Positions 6,619 through 15,193 of a stretch of 28,352 bases of DNA are shown one piece after another. The DNA is from Dehalococcoidales bacterium (GTDB lineage: Bacteria > Chloroflexota > Dehalococcoidia > Dehalococcoidales > UBA3254): contig JAFGOB010000053.1 in the NCBI GenBank assembly GCA_016926695.1, positions 1 to 28,352 of the forward strand. Direction: 5' to 3'. The first letter of the stretch is position 1. Each line of letters opens with the position of its first letter. The position numbers and the translations under genes were made by a program. Under the pieces are notes generated by a model. That model had not been told where the DNA came from and did not search any database. It was given only the letters and a program-made list of their open reading frames with translations.

Positions 6619-9600
6619 ATAGTATGGAAATTCTAGTGGTGGATGACAATAAAGACGGATGCAGACTTCTCAAGAGCTGGCTGAAAGCAAAAGACTATGC
6701 CGTTGAATGCGCCTGCAACGGCGCTGAAGCCCTGGAAAAACTTCACTCACGGGCGTTCAATTTAATTATCAGTGATATTATGATGCCTGTTATGGATGGT
6801 TTTCAATTCTGCCGGCAATGTAAACAGGATGCAGCGATAAAATTCATTCCTTTTATTTTTTATACCGCGACCTATACGGATGACAAGGACGAATCGCTGG
6901 CACTGAAAATCGGGGCCGACCGGTTTATCCGGAAACCTGTTGAGCCGGATCAGCTTCTCTCTCAAATACAGGAAGTTTTAAGTCTTTCTGCTCTTGGTCA
7001 AGTGCCTGAAGTACCTCCGGAGAAAGCAGATGAGCAGGAGGTCTTGAAACTCTACAGCGAACGGCTGGTTAACAAACTGGAGAAAAAAATTGCCGAACTG
7101 TCCGAGATTAATTCCATAGTCAAGCAGTCTGAGGCGGCGCTGAAAGAGTCAGAGCTACGCTACCTGGCTCTTATTGAAAGTTTACCGATTGCCCTTTCGA
7201 TTGTTCAGGAGGAAAGGATCATCTTAACCAACCGGTATACAGAAAAAATAACCGGTTACCCGGAAGATAAGCTTAAAACCATGGATGTATTTGCTTTGAT
7301 TCACCCTGAAGACCGGGGGAAAGTCCGAAATTTCATGGTAGAAAGATTGAAAAGCCAGCCGGTTCCAGATTCTTACCTCCTCAGGATAATACACAAGGAT
7401 GGAAAAACAAGGTGGTTTGATAGACGCCCGGTTATGATCACCTGGAAAGGAAAGCCCGCTATATTAGTTCTTGACAAAGATATTACTGAACAAAAGCGGG
7501 CGGAAGAGAAGGTAGCACATCTCAACCATGTCCTGAGCGCTATCCGCAATGTCAATCAGTTGATCGTCCGGGAGAACAATGCCAGGGCACTCATTCTCGA
7601 GACATGCCGGACATTGACCCGGACCAGGGGATTCAACCATGCAGTTTTGATACTTACAGATAATAGCGATACCCTGATAGACTTTGCTGAAGATGGACTT
7701 GGGATCAATGCTGAAGCGTTGCGCGAATTTATGCTGGGAGGAAAACTCCCTCCATGTTGTGAGGAAGCAAAAAAGAAACCTTTTGGCGCCTGCGCTAATA
7801 ATGGTGCAGCCTGTCCGGGCTGTCCTGTGGCCAGCCTTTACCCGCGTAATACAGGCCTGTGCCTGCGTATATATCAGGAAGAAATGTTATATGGTTATCT
7901 TATCGTGTCTTCAGATATACAGGGAATATTCGATAGCGATGAATGCTTGTTGTTGGAGGAAATGGCCGGGGATATAGCTTTCGGCTTAAACAGAATAAAA
8001 CAGAAAGAGCAACTGATGGAGGAGGCGACCTGGCGCAGAATCCTGATGGAACAGTCAAGCGATGGGATTGTCGTCATGGATGTTAATGGCAATGTAACTG
8101 AGGCAAACCGAAGGTTCGCGGCTATGCATGGCTATACACCCGGGGAGGTCACTCATCTCCATATTTCCGATTGGAGTGCACTGCTTTCTCCGGGAGGAAC
8201 ACCTCCCGACCTGTTGACAATCGATGAGAAGGGCGATCATTTTGAAGTCCGACATAAACGCAAAGACGGTACTGTCTTTGATGTGGAAATAAGCAGCAAT
8301 GCGGCATTCTTCCAGGGTAAGAAACTAATATTTTGTGTTGTCCGTGATATCAGTGAGCGTAAACTGGCCGAAGCAGAGCTGAAATCCAGAGAGCAATTCC
8401 TGGATACCGTTATCGAGCAGACGCCCAATCCACTCTGGATATCCGATCGGAACGGGACCGTTATCAGAATGAACCAGGCTCTGCGAGATTTGCTGAAGGC
8501 TACGGACCAGGAGATCGTGGGTAAATATAATGTTTTGCAGGATGTTCAGGTAAGTGAGCAGGGCTGTCTTGACAAAGTTCGAAGTGTGTTTGAAGAGGGG
8601 AAAACGGTCAGTTTTTCACTTCATTATGAGACACGTCAGGAACCCCAGGTCCATCTGGCAAGTAACGCCATACTTTTTCTGGATATAGTCATGTCTGCGC
8701 TGAAGAATAACCAGGGAAAGGTAGTTAACGTCATCTGCCAGCATAAAGATATCACCGAGCAAAGGGCGGCGGAGAGAAAGCTGAGACAGAGTGAGCATAA
8801 ATTCAGAGAGTTATTCAACAATATCGGTAGCTGTGTTGCGGTATATGAGGCAATAGACAGTGGTAAAGATTTTATGTTTGTTGACTTTAACAAAGCAGCC
8901 GAAAATGCAGAGTCCGTTGAAAAAGCAAAGGTTATCGGGCGTGCTGTAACAGAAGTCTTCCCGGGTGTGATAGAATTCGGGCTACTGGATGTTTTCCGGA
9001 GGGTATGGCTGACGGGAATAGCCGAGCATCATCCTGTAACTCTTTACAGCGACCAGAGAATCACGGGGTGGAGGGAGAACTACGTATATAAACTCCCGGG
9101 CGGAGAAATAGTGTCAGTCTATGAGGACGTAACCGAAAGCCGGAACCTGGAAAGACAAAGAGAGCTGTCTTTAAAGGTGCTGGAAGTACTTGATCAACCG
9201 GGTGAAAAAAGAGAAATATTAAACCATCTGCTTGACTTGATCAGGGCCGATGGCCAGTATGAAGCTGTGGGCATACGGTTACGCGAAGGTGAAGATTATC
9301 CCTACTACGAAACAAAGGGTTTTTCATCGCAGCATGTTCAGATGGAAAACAAATTATGCGCCTTTGACGAGAAGGGTATGTTGCTGCGCGATTACCGGGG
9401 TAATCCGGTACTTGAATGCATGTGCGGCAACATAATCTGCGGGCGCTTTGATCCATCCAAACCTTTTTTTACCGGCGGAGGCAGCTTCTGGACTAACAGT
9501 ACTACGGAGTTACTGGCTTCGACAACCGAAGTGGACCGGCAGGCGAGAACCCGCAACCGCTGTCACGGAGAAGGATATGAATCGGTAGCATTGATACCCC

Positions 9601-10853
9601 TGAAGGCCAGAGATAAAATATTAGGGCTCCTGCAAATTAACGATACGAGGATAAACTGTTTTACCCTGGAACTTATCAAGTACTATGAAGGTCTGGCCCA
9701 GAGCATAGGAATTGCTCTTTCCCAAAAACAGATGGAGGAGTCTTTACAGGCTTCTGAGATAAAGTACAGGGACCTGTATGAAAATGCCCCGGTAGCCTAC
9801 TTTTCTATAGGAACTGATGGAAAAATAAATAGCAGCAACAAGGCCGCTCAACTTTTTCTCGGCTACTCGGAAAAAGAGTTGGAGGAAAAACTCCGTATCG
9901 AGATTTATGCACCTGAATCCGCAGCCAGAGCCATGACGTTGTTTGAGCAAGGGAATAGGGGAATACCAATACAGAACGAAGAGATGATTTATCTCAGAAA
10001 GGATGGGGGCAAGGTTCATGGCCTGGTCTCAGCGACTCCCATAATGGATGACGAGGGACGAGTGGTTAGTGTACGCAGCGTGGTCAAAGATATCACTGAA
10101 ATAAAGAAATCAGAAGCTAAAACAATTGAAATCGAGGCCTTAAAAAGGATCAACCAGGCTAAAAGTGAATTGCTGGCAAATGTTTCGCATGAACTCAGGA
10201 CGCCCTTAGCCTCCATCAAGGGTTTTATCGAGACCTTAATCGAACCGGACGTCAACTGGACTCAGGAACAGCAACTGGAATTCCTGCAAATGGCCGATAG
10301 AGAGGCCGACAGGCTGACTTTTCTGATCAGAGATCTGCTGGATATGTCACGTATTGACTCCGGAAAAATGGTCCTGGATAAAAAGCTGTGCCATATCAAT
10401 GAGATAATGGCTTCAATCAGCGGGGTTCTCTCGATAATAACTGAGAAACACAGACTAAAGCTTACACAGGAACCGCGATTGCCGGCGATAGAGGTGGACA
10501 GGACCAGAATAGGCCAGGTATTAACCAATCTGGTGGAGAATGCCGCCAAATTTTCAGCGGAAGGCAGCCAGATTGTCATAGAAATAAAGGGGACTGAAAA
10601 CGGTATAGTTTTCAGTGTTATGGATAAAGGTATCGGAATATCACAGGAATCACAGAATAGTCTTTTCGATCGTTTCTTTCAAGCACAGCAGGTTGTCTCC
10701 GGGAAAACCAGGGGGACAGGTTTGGGACTGGCAATATGCAAAGGTATTGTAGAGGCTCACGGAGGTAAAATTTGGGTTGAAAGCGAGCCGGATGAGGGCT
10801 CTAAATTCAGCTTCACAATTCCTCGTAGCTCCAATTTGGGAACACCAGCGTAA
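6615..10853 (+). CDS. Large REC/PAS/GAF sensor histidine kinase
   Basis: 1412 residues, apparently soluble. Order: receiver (about 5-122; D10/D11, phospho-acceptor D54, T85, K107), coiled coil (140-180), PAS1 (180-297), GAF1 (303-463), PAS2 (470-585), PAS3 (590-720), PAS4 (722-845), GAF2 (846-1035), PAS5 (1045-1165), HisKA with H1192 in ANVSHELRTP, and HATPase_c (1295-1404) with N-box NLVENAAKF, DKGIGIS and GTGLGL. Both GAF domains are rich in cysteine: C381, C382, C393, C400-x2-C403 and C416 in GAF1; C915, C935, C937, C942 and C983 in GAF2. That could mean metal, heme or redox sensing (inference). The N-terminal receiver suggests input from another kinase. GTG at 6615 overlaps the leader ORF stop; ATG at 6624, eight bases after GGAG, is an equally good start and would remove three residues. 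The target regulator is not evident. Confidence 0.92.
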   Translation: MNSMEILVVDDNKDGCRLLKSWLKAKDYAVECACNGAEALEKLHSRAFNLIISDIMMPVMDGFQFCRQCKQDAAIKFIPFIFYTATYTDDKDESLALKIGADRFIRKPVEPDQLLSQIQEVLSLSALGQVPEVPPEKADEQEVLKLYSERLVNKLEKKIAELSEINSIVKQSEAALKESELRYLALIESLPIALSIVQEERIILTNRYTEKITGYPEDKLKTMDVFALIHPEDRGKVRNFMVERLKSQPVPDSYLLRIIHKDGKTRWFDRRPVMITWKGKPAILVLDKDITEQKRAEEKVAHLNHVLSAIRNVNQLIVRENNARALILETCRTLTRTRGFNHAVLILTDNSDTLIDFAEDGLGINAEALREFMLGGKLPPCCEEAKKKPFGACANNGAACPGCPVASLYPRNTGLCLRIYQEEMLYGYLIVSSDIQGIFDSDECLLLEEMAGDIAFGLNRIKQKEQLMEEATWRRILMEQSSDGIVVMDVNGNVTEANRRFAAMHGYTPGEVTHLHISDWSALLSPGGTPPDLLTIDEKGDHFEVRHKRKDGTVFDVEISSNAAFFQGKKLIFCVVRDISERKLAEAELKSREQFLDTVIEQTPNPLWISDRNGTVIRMNQALRDLLKATDQEIVGKYNVLQDVQVSEQGCLDKVRSVFEEGKTVSFSLHYETRQEPQVHLASNAILFLDIVMSALKNNQGKVVNVICQHKDITEQRAAERKLRQSEHKFRELFNNIGSCVAVYEAIDSGKDFMFVDFNKAAENAESVEKAKVIGRAVTEVFPGVIEFGLLDVFRRVWLTGIAEHHPVTLYSDQRITGWRENYVYKLPGGEIVSVYEDVTESRNLERQRELSLKVLEVLDQPGEKREILNHLLDLIRADGQYEAVGIRLREGEDYPYYETKGFSSQHVQMENKLCAFDEKGMLLRDYRGNPVLECMCGNIICGRFDPSKPFFTGGGSFWTNSTTELLASTTEVDRQARTRNRCHGEGYESVALIPLKARDKILGLLQINDTRINCFTLELIKYYEGLAQSIGIALSQKQMEESLQASEIKYRDLYENAPVAYFSIGTDGKINSSNKAAQLFLGYSEKELEEKLRIEIYAPESAARAMTLFEQGNRGIPIQNEEMIYLRKDGGKVHGLVSATPIMDDEGRVVSVRSVVKDITEIKKSEAKTIEIEALKRINQAKSELLANVSHELRTPLASIKGFIETLIEPDVNWTQEQQLEFLQMADREADRLTFLIRDLLDMSRIDSGKMVLDKKLCHINEIMASISGVLSIITEKHRLKLTQEPRLPAIEVDRTRIGQVLTNLVENAAKFSAEGSQIVIEIKGTENGIVFSVMDKGIGISQESQNSLFDRFFQAQQVVSGKTRGTGLGLAICKGIVEAHGGKIWVESEPDEGSKFSFTIPRSSNLGTPA

Positions 10854-10947
10854 GGTCCGCTCTCCTCCGATGGTACCATCAGGTTGCTTCTCTTCAGTCC
10901 TCGATTGTTTGCCGGGGAACGGCCTTGAGTGAATTACCGGAAGGAAT

Positions 10948-11023
10948 TGGTACCCCCAATGGAATTCGAATCCATGTTGGCGGCGTGAAAGGCCGCTGTC
11001 CTAGTCCACTAGACGATGGGGGC
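10948..11023 (-). tRNA. trnE: tRNA-Glu (anticodon UUC)
   Basis: On the minus strand a 73-base cloverleaf (11023 down to 10951) is followed by an encoded CCA (10950-10948). The acceptor GCCCCCA pairs with TGGGGGT, with G-U at the first pair. The D-arm TCGTCTAGTGGACTAGGACA is typical of bacterial tRNA-Glu. The anticodon arm GCGGC-CTTTCAC-GCCGC places TTC at the anticodon. The T-arm has GGATTCGAATTCC. It is a single gene with its own promoter just upstream. Confidence 0.96.
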
Positions 11024-11034
11024 GCACCTGTATT

Positions 11035-11063
11035 AGTATATCAAAAATCGGCAGTTCTCTCAA
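11035..11063 (-). promoter_or_regulatory. Promoter of tRNA-Glu
   Basis: Minus strand: TTGAGA (11058-11063), exactly 17 bases, TATACT (11035-11040). The -10 ends 11 bases before the mature 5' end at 11023, so transcription would start only a few bases ahead of the tRNA. Confidence 0.75.
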
Positions 11064-11091
11064 CAGACCCCTGGTCTGAAGGACATTCAGG

Positions 11092-11120
11092 CTGAAAGCC
11101 CTCGTCCGATATGGTAGAAT
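11092..11120 (+). promoter_or_regulatory. Probable promoter of the translin-family gene
   Basis: CTGAAA (11092-11097), a 17-base spacer, TAGAAT (11115-11120). The -10 is five of six and the -35 four of six. The leader to the ATG at 11181 would be about 55 bases. Confidence 0.5.
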
Positions 11121-11180
11121 TAAACCGGCAGGGAGCTAATTGGAAAATTCGCCGGACTATGGCTTTGATTGAGGATAAAA

Positions 11181-11816
11181 ATGAGAAAAATAACTGAGGA
11201 CCTGGACTCTTATGCGAAAATAATACGGGCTGACCTGGCTAAAAAGGATGCCGCCCGTGAAAAGGTCCTGCCCCTTTCACGCGAGCTGATACGTTATGCC
11301 AGCATAACCATCCGGGCTATACACCGCCATGAGTTTGAAGAAGCCGCCAGGCTGCTGGCTGAAAGCAAAGCTGTCAGAGAGTCACTGGAGGAATCGGTCC
11401 GCCAGTGCGAAGAGCTGCGATATCACGGATTTGTCCGCGATGCGCAGAAGGAGTATACCGAAGCCAATGCCGTTTTTGCTCTGGTCAGAGGACAGATGCT
11501 TCCCTCTCCGGACGACCTTCAGGTTGACTATGGGGCCTATCTCAACGGACTGGGAGATACCGCAGGTGAGCTTCGCCGCTATTTGCTTGACGGGATGAGA
11601 AAGGGCGATCTCTCGCGCTGTGAGGAGCTTCTTTCCGCTATGGATGATATTTATGCCACGCTGGTGACCATGGACTTCCCGGATGCCATCACCGGAGGGC
11701 TGCGTCATACCACCGACCAGGTACGGGGTATCCTTGAAAAGACCCGGGGTGACGTGACCATGGCTGTCAGGGAAAGGGAGCTTGAGCGCAAGCTGGCTGA
11801 ATTCAAATCTCAATAA
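11181..11816 (+). CDS. Translin-family protein
   Basis: 211 residues, almost entirely helical. It carries the translin signature stretches SRELIRYASITIRAIHRHEF, FEEAARLLAESK, DYGAYLNGLGDTAGELRRYL, CEELLSAMDDIYATLVTMDF and DFPDAITGGLRHTTDQVRGI. Translins bind single-stranded nucleic acids as ring oligomers in eukaryotes; archaeal and bacterial relatives are poorly studied, and their role is unknown. ATG at 11181 is chosen because GAGG lies six bases upstream; a TTG at 11169 would add four residues but has no SD. It is transcribed away from the tRNA-Glu gene and apparently alone. A short hairpin-like TCCCC/GGGGA sequence follows the stop (about 11825-11840). Confidence 0.85.
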   Translation: MRKITEDLDSYAKIIRADLAKKDAAREKVLPLSRELIRYASITIRAIHRHEFEEAARLLAESKAVRESLEESVRQCEELRYHGFVRDAQKEYTEANAVFALVRGQMLPSPDDLQVDYGAYLNGLGDTAGELRRYLLDGMRKGDLSRCEELLSAMDDIYATLVTMDFPDAITGGLRHTTDQVRGILEKTRGDVTMAVRERELERKLAEFKSQ

Positions 11817-11982
11817 ATACTCGCTTCCCCTTTGGAGGGGGATTTGGAAAAACCAGTCAGAATATTCCGCACGCAATCCACCGCTAATCTCCTGGTGTAT
11901 GGATACCGGAATGCCGGTTTTAACCCTGTCTGCTGCCATGCTGACGCACGCGGCGCCGGTAAGTAGAAGTCTTCTTTCCATA

Positions 11983-12600
11983 CTACAGATGGATGTAGGG
12001 ATTGTTTTTTCGCTCGCTCTCAACGGTGGTCTGGGAGCCGTGTCCCGGGTAGATAATCGTCTCCTCGGGGAGGACCATCAGCTTGTTGATGATGGAATCC
12101 ATCAGTTCGGCACGTGTACCTGTGCCTATGCCTGATGAGCCTATGCTTTTACGGAAAAGGGTATCGCCGGTAAAGATTGCCCCGTGACCGTAGAGGCAGA
12201 TGCCCCCGTAGGTATGGCCGGGGGTGTTGATCACCCTGAAGCTTAAATCGGCGACTCTTATAACCTCTCCGTCTTTCAACTGCCTGTCCGGATTCATAGG
12301 GGGACCGAAATATTCTCCCCAGAAAAACCGGCCGTCTCCCTGTAGCGCTGTAGAATCACGCTTGTGAATGGCTACCGGTGCGCGCAGGGCGCGTTTCAAT
12401 ATTCCGATGGCGCCGATGTGGTCTATGTGCCCGTGAGTTGCTACCAGCAACTTGATTTCGATACCCATTTCCCTGACGGCCCTGAGGATTTCCTGCTCTT
12501 CATCACCGGGATCGATAATCAGGCCCTGTTTAACTTTCTCGGAACTGACAATATAGCAGTTGGCTCTCCATCCGCCGACAACCAGGCGTTTGACGATCAA
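11983..12600 (-). CDS. MBL-fold metallo-hydrolase (glyoxalase II-like)
   Basis: 205 residues. The metallo-beta-lactamase fold is shown by THGHIDH (H56, H58, D60, H61), the third metal His in TPGHTYGG, the bridging Asp in FTGDTLF and the last His in YPGHGSQT. The order and length match the short glyoxalase II-like hydrolases, which cleave thioesters such as S-acyl-glutathione or related compounds; many have no known substrate. It is probably cytoplasmic with two zinc ions. TTG at 12600 is chosen because AGGAGG lies six bases upstream. A TTG at 12606 abuts the SD and is unlikely. Confidence 0.88.
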   Translation of the reverse strand: MIVKRLVVGGWRANCYIVSSEKVKQGLIIDPGDEEQEILRAVREMGIEIKLLVATHGHIDHIGAIGILKRALRAPVAIHKRDSTALQGDGRFFWGEYFGPPMNPDRQLKDGEVIRVADLSFRVINTPGHTYGGICLYGHGAIFTGDTLFRKSIGSSGIGTGTRAELMDSIINKLMVLPEETIIYPGHGSQTTVESERKNNPYIHL

Positions 12601-12624
12601 AGACAACCTCCTGAAGATAACTGA

Positions 12625-12654
12625 ATTTTATCATCTGTTTTGCACCACAGGCAA
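12625..12654 (-). promoter_or_regulatory. Probable promoter of the MBL-fold hydrolase
   Basis: Minus strand: TTGCCT (12649-12654), an 18-base spacer, TAAAAT (12625-12630). The leader is short, about 20 bases, and contains the SD. Confidence 0.55.
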
Positions 12655-12762
12655 GATTACGGGCGGATAAAAATAAAAAAATCACGTTCTTTTTATATCA
12701 TTACGGTAGAAAGTATTATATAATTTACTGATAGGGATTCAAAAACCGGGGGTATAGTAGCG

Positions 12763-13167
12763 ATGGAAGGTCCTAAAGACAGGCATACCATTGGAGGGGT
12801 GCTGTCGATTGTCTCCGGAGTTGTCGGCATCATAGGAGCTGCGGGCGTGGTTGTTATGATCCTTTTTTTAGGCTTTATTACAAGTCCGGGATACGGCAGT
12901 GACTACTATCTGGAAATGGAGGAGCCGGCTGTCAGGTTTATTCTCGTGTTTTATATCGCATTGGGAATTCTTTATCTTATTATAAGTGTACTGGCGGTTG
13001 TCGGCGGTGTGTTCAGTTTGAAGAAGAAACACTGGGGGCTTGCCCTGGCGGGAGCGATTGCCGGTTCGTTCATCTTTTATCCGTGCGGCATCGCAGCTAT
13101 TGTTTTTGTTTCTCTGGCTAAACCTGAATTCTCCGCTCCCGAACCTCTGGAATGGCCTGCCGGATAG
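12763..13167 (+). CDS. Small membrane protein of unknown function
   Basis: 134 residues with three hydrophobic segments (about 10-38, 57-84 and 91-117). The loop after the first (residues 39-56) is acidic with a YGSDYYLEMEEPA stretch, and a short proline-rich tail ends the protein. The GGVLSIVSGVVGIIGA start resembles small membrane proteins of the DUF4064 kind, but the match is loose. A TATAAT at 12719-12724 could be a -10 element without a clear -35. The SD before the ATG is weak. It is divergent from the MBL hydrolase and 143 bases ahead of the flavin reductase-rubredoxin gene, which has its own SD and a possible promoter. Confidence 0.7.
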   Translation: MEGPKDRHTIGGVLSIVSGVVGIIGAAGVVVMILFLGFITSPGYGSDYYLEMEEPAVRFILVFYIALGILYLIISVLAVVGGVFSLKKKHWGLALAGAIAGSFIFYPCGIAAIVFVSLAKPEFSAPEPLEWPAG

Positions 13168-13261
13168 ATTCCCGCCCCGGACCGTTTCAGAAGTGAAATC
13201 TACCCATTTAGTGTAAAATATAGGTATGCCGAAATATAAAAAGGGCTTGTTTGCGTGCCTG

Positions 13262-13267
13262 TATAAT
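13262..13267 (+). promoter_or_regulatory. Possible -10 element of the flavin reductase-rubredoxin gene
   Basis: A perfect TATAAT lies 43 bases before the ATG at 13311. No good -35 stands 16-18 bases upstream, so it may depend on an activator. Confidence 0.35.
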
Positions 13268-13310
13268 GACGGGCGGCATCCGGGAAAATTTTATAACTCA
13301 GGAGGCATTC

Positions 13311-14003
13311 ATGGACCATAAAGCGTTGTACAGAATCGGATACGGGATGTATCTCATCGGTGCCCACAAAGGAGAAAATATTAACGCCCAGGTTGCCAAT
13401 ACTCTCTTCCAGATCAGTTCCGATCCTCCCACACTGGCCGTCAGCATTAACAAAAAGAACCTGACGAACGAGTATATACGTGATAGCAAGGCCTTTGCGG
13501 CTGCTGTCCTTGATATGGATACGCCTCTTTCTTTTATCGGTCAATTCGGGTTCAAGTCCGGCAGGGAAGTCAACAAGTTCGAAGGAATTGACTATAAAAA
13601 GGGTATAACAGGTTCTCCTGTAGTACTGGATAATACGGTCGCTTACCTGGAGGTTAAGGTAACCCAGGAGGTGGATGCCGGCACTCACTCGATATTTATC
13701 GGGGAAGTGATTGAAGGCGAGGTGCTGAATGATAAAAAGACCCTCACCTACGAATATTATCAGCAGGTCAAACGGGGTACCACACCAAAGACCGCGCCCA
13801 GCTATGTTGAGGTCAAGAAAGAAGAGCCGTCAGACCGTAAAGCGGTCAAATACAAATGCCAGGTCTGCGGTTATATCTATGATCCCGATGTGGGTGATCC
13901 GGATGGAGGCATAATACCCGGCACGCCTTTTGAAGAGATACCTGACGACTGGACCTGTCCGGTCTGCGGCGTAGAAAAGTCCCAGTTTGTTAAAATGGAA
14001 TAA
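13311..14003 (+). CDS. hrb: Flavin reductase-rubredoxin fusion (high-molecular-weight rubredoxin)
   Basis: 230 residues. The N-terminal 160 residues form an FMN-binding flavin-reductase-like domain ([52 protein letters not shown]). The C-terminus is a complete rubredoxin with iron ligands C183-x2-C186 and C216-x2-C219 ([11 protein letters not shown]...DWTCPVCG). This is the architecture of Moorella Hrb, an NAD(P)H-dependent FMN reductase that passes electrons to flavodiiron proteins or other oxygen/NO-detoxifying partners in anaerobes. No flavodiiron gene is in the window. ATG at 13311 is chosen for AGGAGG seven bases upstream; the longer frame from 13251 has no SD. A strong terminator-like hairpin follows. 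Confidence 0.9.
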   Translation: MDHKALYRIGYGMYLIGAHKGENINAQVANTLFQISSDPPTLAVSINKKNLTNEYIRDSKAFAAAVLDMDTPLSFIGQFGFKSGREVNKFEGIDYKKGITGSPVVLDNTVAYLEVKVTQEVDAGTHSIFIGEVIEGEVLNDKKTLTYEYYQQVKRGTTPKTAPSYVEVKKEEPSDRKAVKYKCQVCGYIYDPDVGDPDGGIIPGTPFEEIPDDWTCPVCGVEKSQFVKME

Positions 14004-14077
14004 GATAACCGGCCTATTCGAGTAGTTTGATATCGTTAAGCTCTATGTCAGTGTAAGGATATAGTCTAGGCACAAAG

Positions 14078-14114
14078 ACCGGGAGAGGGGGCCGTTGCCC
14101 CCTCTCCCGGTTTC
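14078..14114 (+). terminator. Strong hairpin terminator after the flavin reductase-rubredoxin gene
   Basis: A perfect 15-bp stem (14078-14092 with 14097-14111) around a CGTT loop, followed by a short TT run. A second, shorter inverted repeat CGGGAC/GTCCCG (14115-14120 and 14133-14138) follows at once. The T-run is too short for certainty, but stem strength and position support termination. Confidence 0.65.
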
Positions 14115-14138
14115 CGGGACCCGGTACTACAAGTCCCG

Positions 14139-14442
14139 AGACATATCCGACTCCCTCTTGAATTGAGACATTATCAATAATGCTTGTAAAACAGGCTTAA
14201 ATTAGGTTTATTGTGCCCCCCTCACCTTCTTATTCCTGAACACCGTTCAGTCCCTCTCTCACAAGGGGCGAGGAAAGTGGGGGGTATAAAAATTCCTCCT
14301 CCGTTTTTGATGGCTCTGTATCTGAATGCTACGTGGATGTCAGTATTTCTACAGGTAAACATTTCGCCCGATGGAGACAGGTCATCAGGGTTCGGTATAA
14401 TTCGCGTCAGGAATATGATGATACTATGAATATCGAATAAGT
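14139..14442. other. Noncoding stretch between terminator and TRAP promoter
   Basis: Short open frames here run on both strands and overlap each other; none has an SD or recognisable protein. The stretch includes a 17-base sequence at 14264-14280 that recurs inverted at 28280-28296. Confidence 0.6.
14264..14280. repeat. 17-base dispersed repeat, copy 1
   Basis: AGGGGCGAGGAAAGTGG occurs here and, as its exact reverse complement, at 28280-28296. Both copies lie in gene-free DNA and both have TCCCTCTCTC just to their left on the plus strand (14251 and 28271). It is probably a fragment of a dispersed intergenic repeat family. Confidence 0.7.
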
Positions 14443-14472
14443 TTGACAATTCAGCCGCTTTCATAGTAGAAT
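14443..14472 (+). promoter_or_regulatory. Promoter of the TRAP transporter genes
   Basis: TTGACA (14443-14448), an 18-base spacer, TAGAAT (14467-14472). The -35 is perfect and the -10 five of six. The predicted leader to the ATG at 14630 is about 150 bases, long for a constitutive gene. Confidence 0.7.
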
Positions 14473-14481
14473 GGCGACTGT

Positions 14482-14516
14482 TTATCAGGTTGCTTTGTGT
14501 TAATCCAGCCTGATAA
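14482..14516 (+). promoter_or_regulatory. Stem-loop in the TRAP mRNA leader
   Basis: TTATCAGG (14482-14489) pairs perfectly with CCTGATAA (14509-14516) around a 19-base loop, directly after the predicted transcript start. More GC-rich sequence follows to the SD (GGAG, 14618-14621). It could be a regulatory leader structure, but no known riboswitch class is recognised. Confidence 0.4.
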
Positions 14517-14629
14517 GGATTACCCGAATGCCGGGGATGTTATAAATAACCGGAAAAACGGGGTAATTCTTGTTTTAATCCGAACTTTCGGGAAACAGGG
14601 TCAGGGAGCCTAATATTGGAGACGAATTG

Positions 14630-15193
14630 ATGAGTACAGCTTCAAATAACGAGTCTCAGGTACAGGACCGGAGCCCGGAAGTTAAAGCTGGCGGAACACT
14701 CAACAGAATCGATGCCGCACTGGCTAAAGCCAACCGGTTTATGGTTTATGTTGCTGCGATCGGTCTCTTCGGCATGATGGGCATAACCGTGATCGATGTT
14801 GTCGGCCGGTATATTTTTGATCGTCCCTTGATGGGAGCTTACGAACTGGTGGGCTACCTGATGGCTATTGCCGGCCCCTGGGCAATCGGTTATACTCAAA
14901 TTCAAAAAGGACATATCCGGGTCGATTTCATTCTCAAGCGCTTTTCCACTAAAGGTCAGGCGGTTATCACCAGTTTCGCCTACCTGGTAGGAATAGTCGC
15001 CTTTTCCGTGCTGTGCTGGCGCATGATAGTCCTGGCGCAGTATTATTTTAGCCTCAAGCACGGCAATACTACCGATACCATGGGGATCCCTATTGCTCCT
15101 TTTATTATTGTTGTAGCTATCGGCCTGGGAATGCTGGCGCTGGTCCTTCTATTCGACTTGATCCATACTATTATTGAGGCAAAACGGAAATGA
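14630..15193 (+). CDS. dctQ: TRAP transporter small membrane subunit (DctQ-like)
   Basis: 187 residues. A hydrophilic N-terminus of about 35 residues is followed by four membrane segments (about 37-58, 71-90, 111-133 and 148-170). The family motif VIDVVGRYIFDRPLMGAYEL is present, followed by the GHIRVDF stretch. With DctM it forms the membrane part of a sodium-coupled TRAP transporter for organic acids such as C4-dicarboxylates or 2-oxoacids. ATG at 14630 has GGAG eight bases upstream. Its stop overlaps the DctM start by four bases (ATGA). No DctP binding-protein gene lies beside it in this window. Confidence 0.92.
   Translation: MSTASNNESQVQDRSPEVKAGGTLNRIDAALAKANRFMVYVAAIGLFGMMGITVIDVVGRYIFDRPLMGAYELVGYLMAIAGPWAIGYTQIQKGHIRVDFILKRFSTKGQAVITSFAYLVGIVAFSVLCWRMIVLAQYYFSLKHGNTTDTMGIPIAPFIIVVAIGLGMLALVLLFDLIHTIIEAKRK

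Noticed and set aside
10869..10880. 12-bp palindrome GATGGTACCATC after the large kinase
   Set aside because: No T-run follows and no second copy was seen; too little to call it a terminator or operator.
13251..13310. Longer start of the flavin reductase-rubredoxin protein
   Set aside because: AGGAGG sits right before ATG 13311, and the added residues do not match the family start.
14211..14464. Two overlapping opposite-strand ORFs of 72-80 codons
   Set aside because: No SD, atypical residues, overlap with a repeat and with the TRAP promoter.
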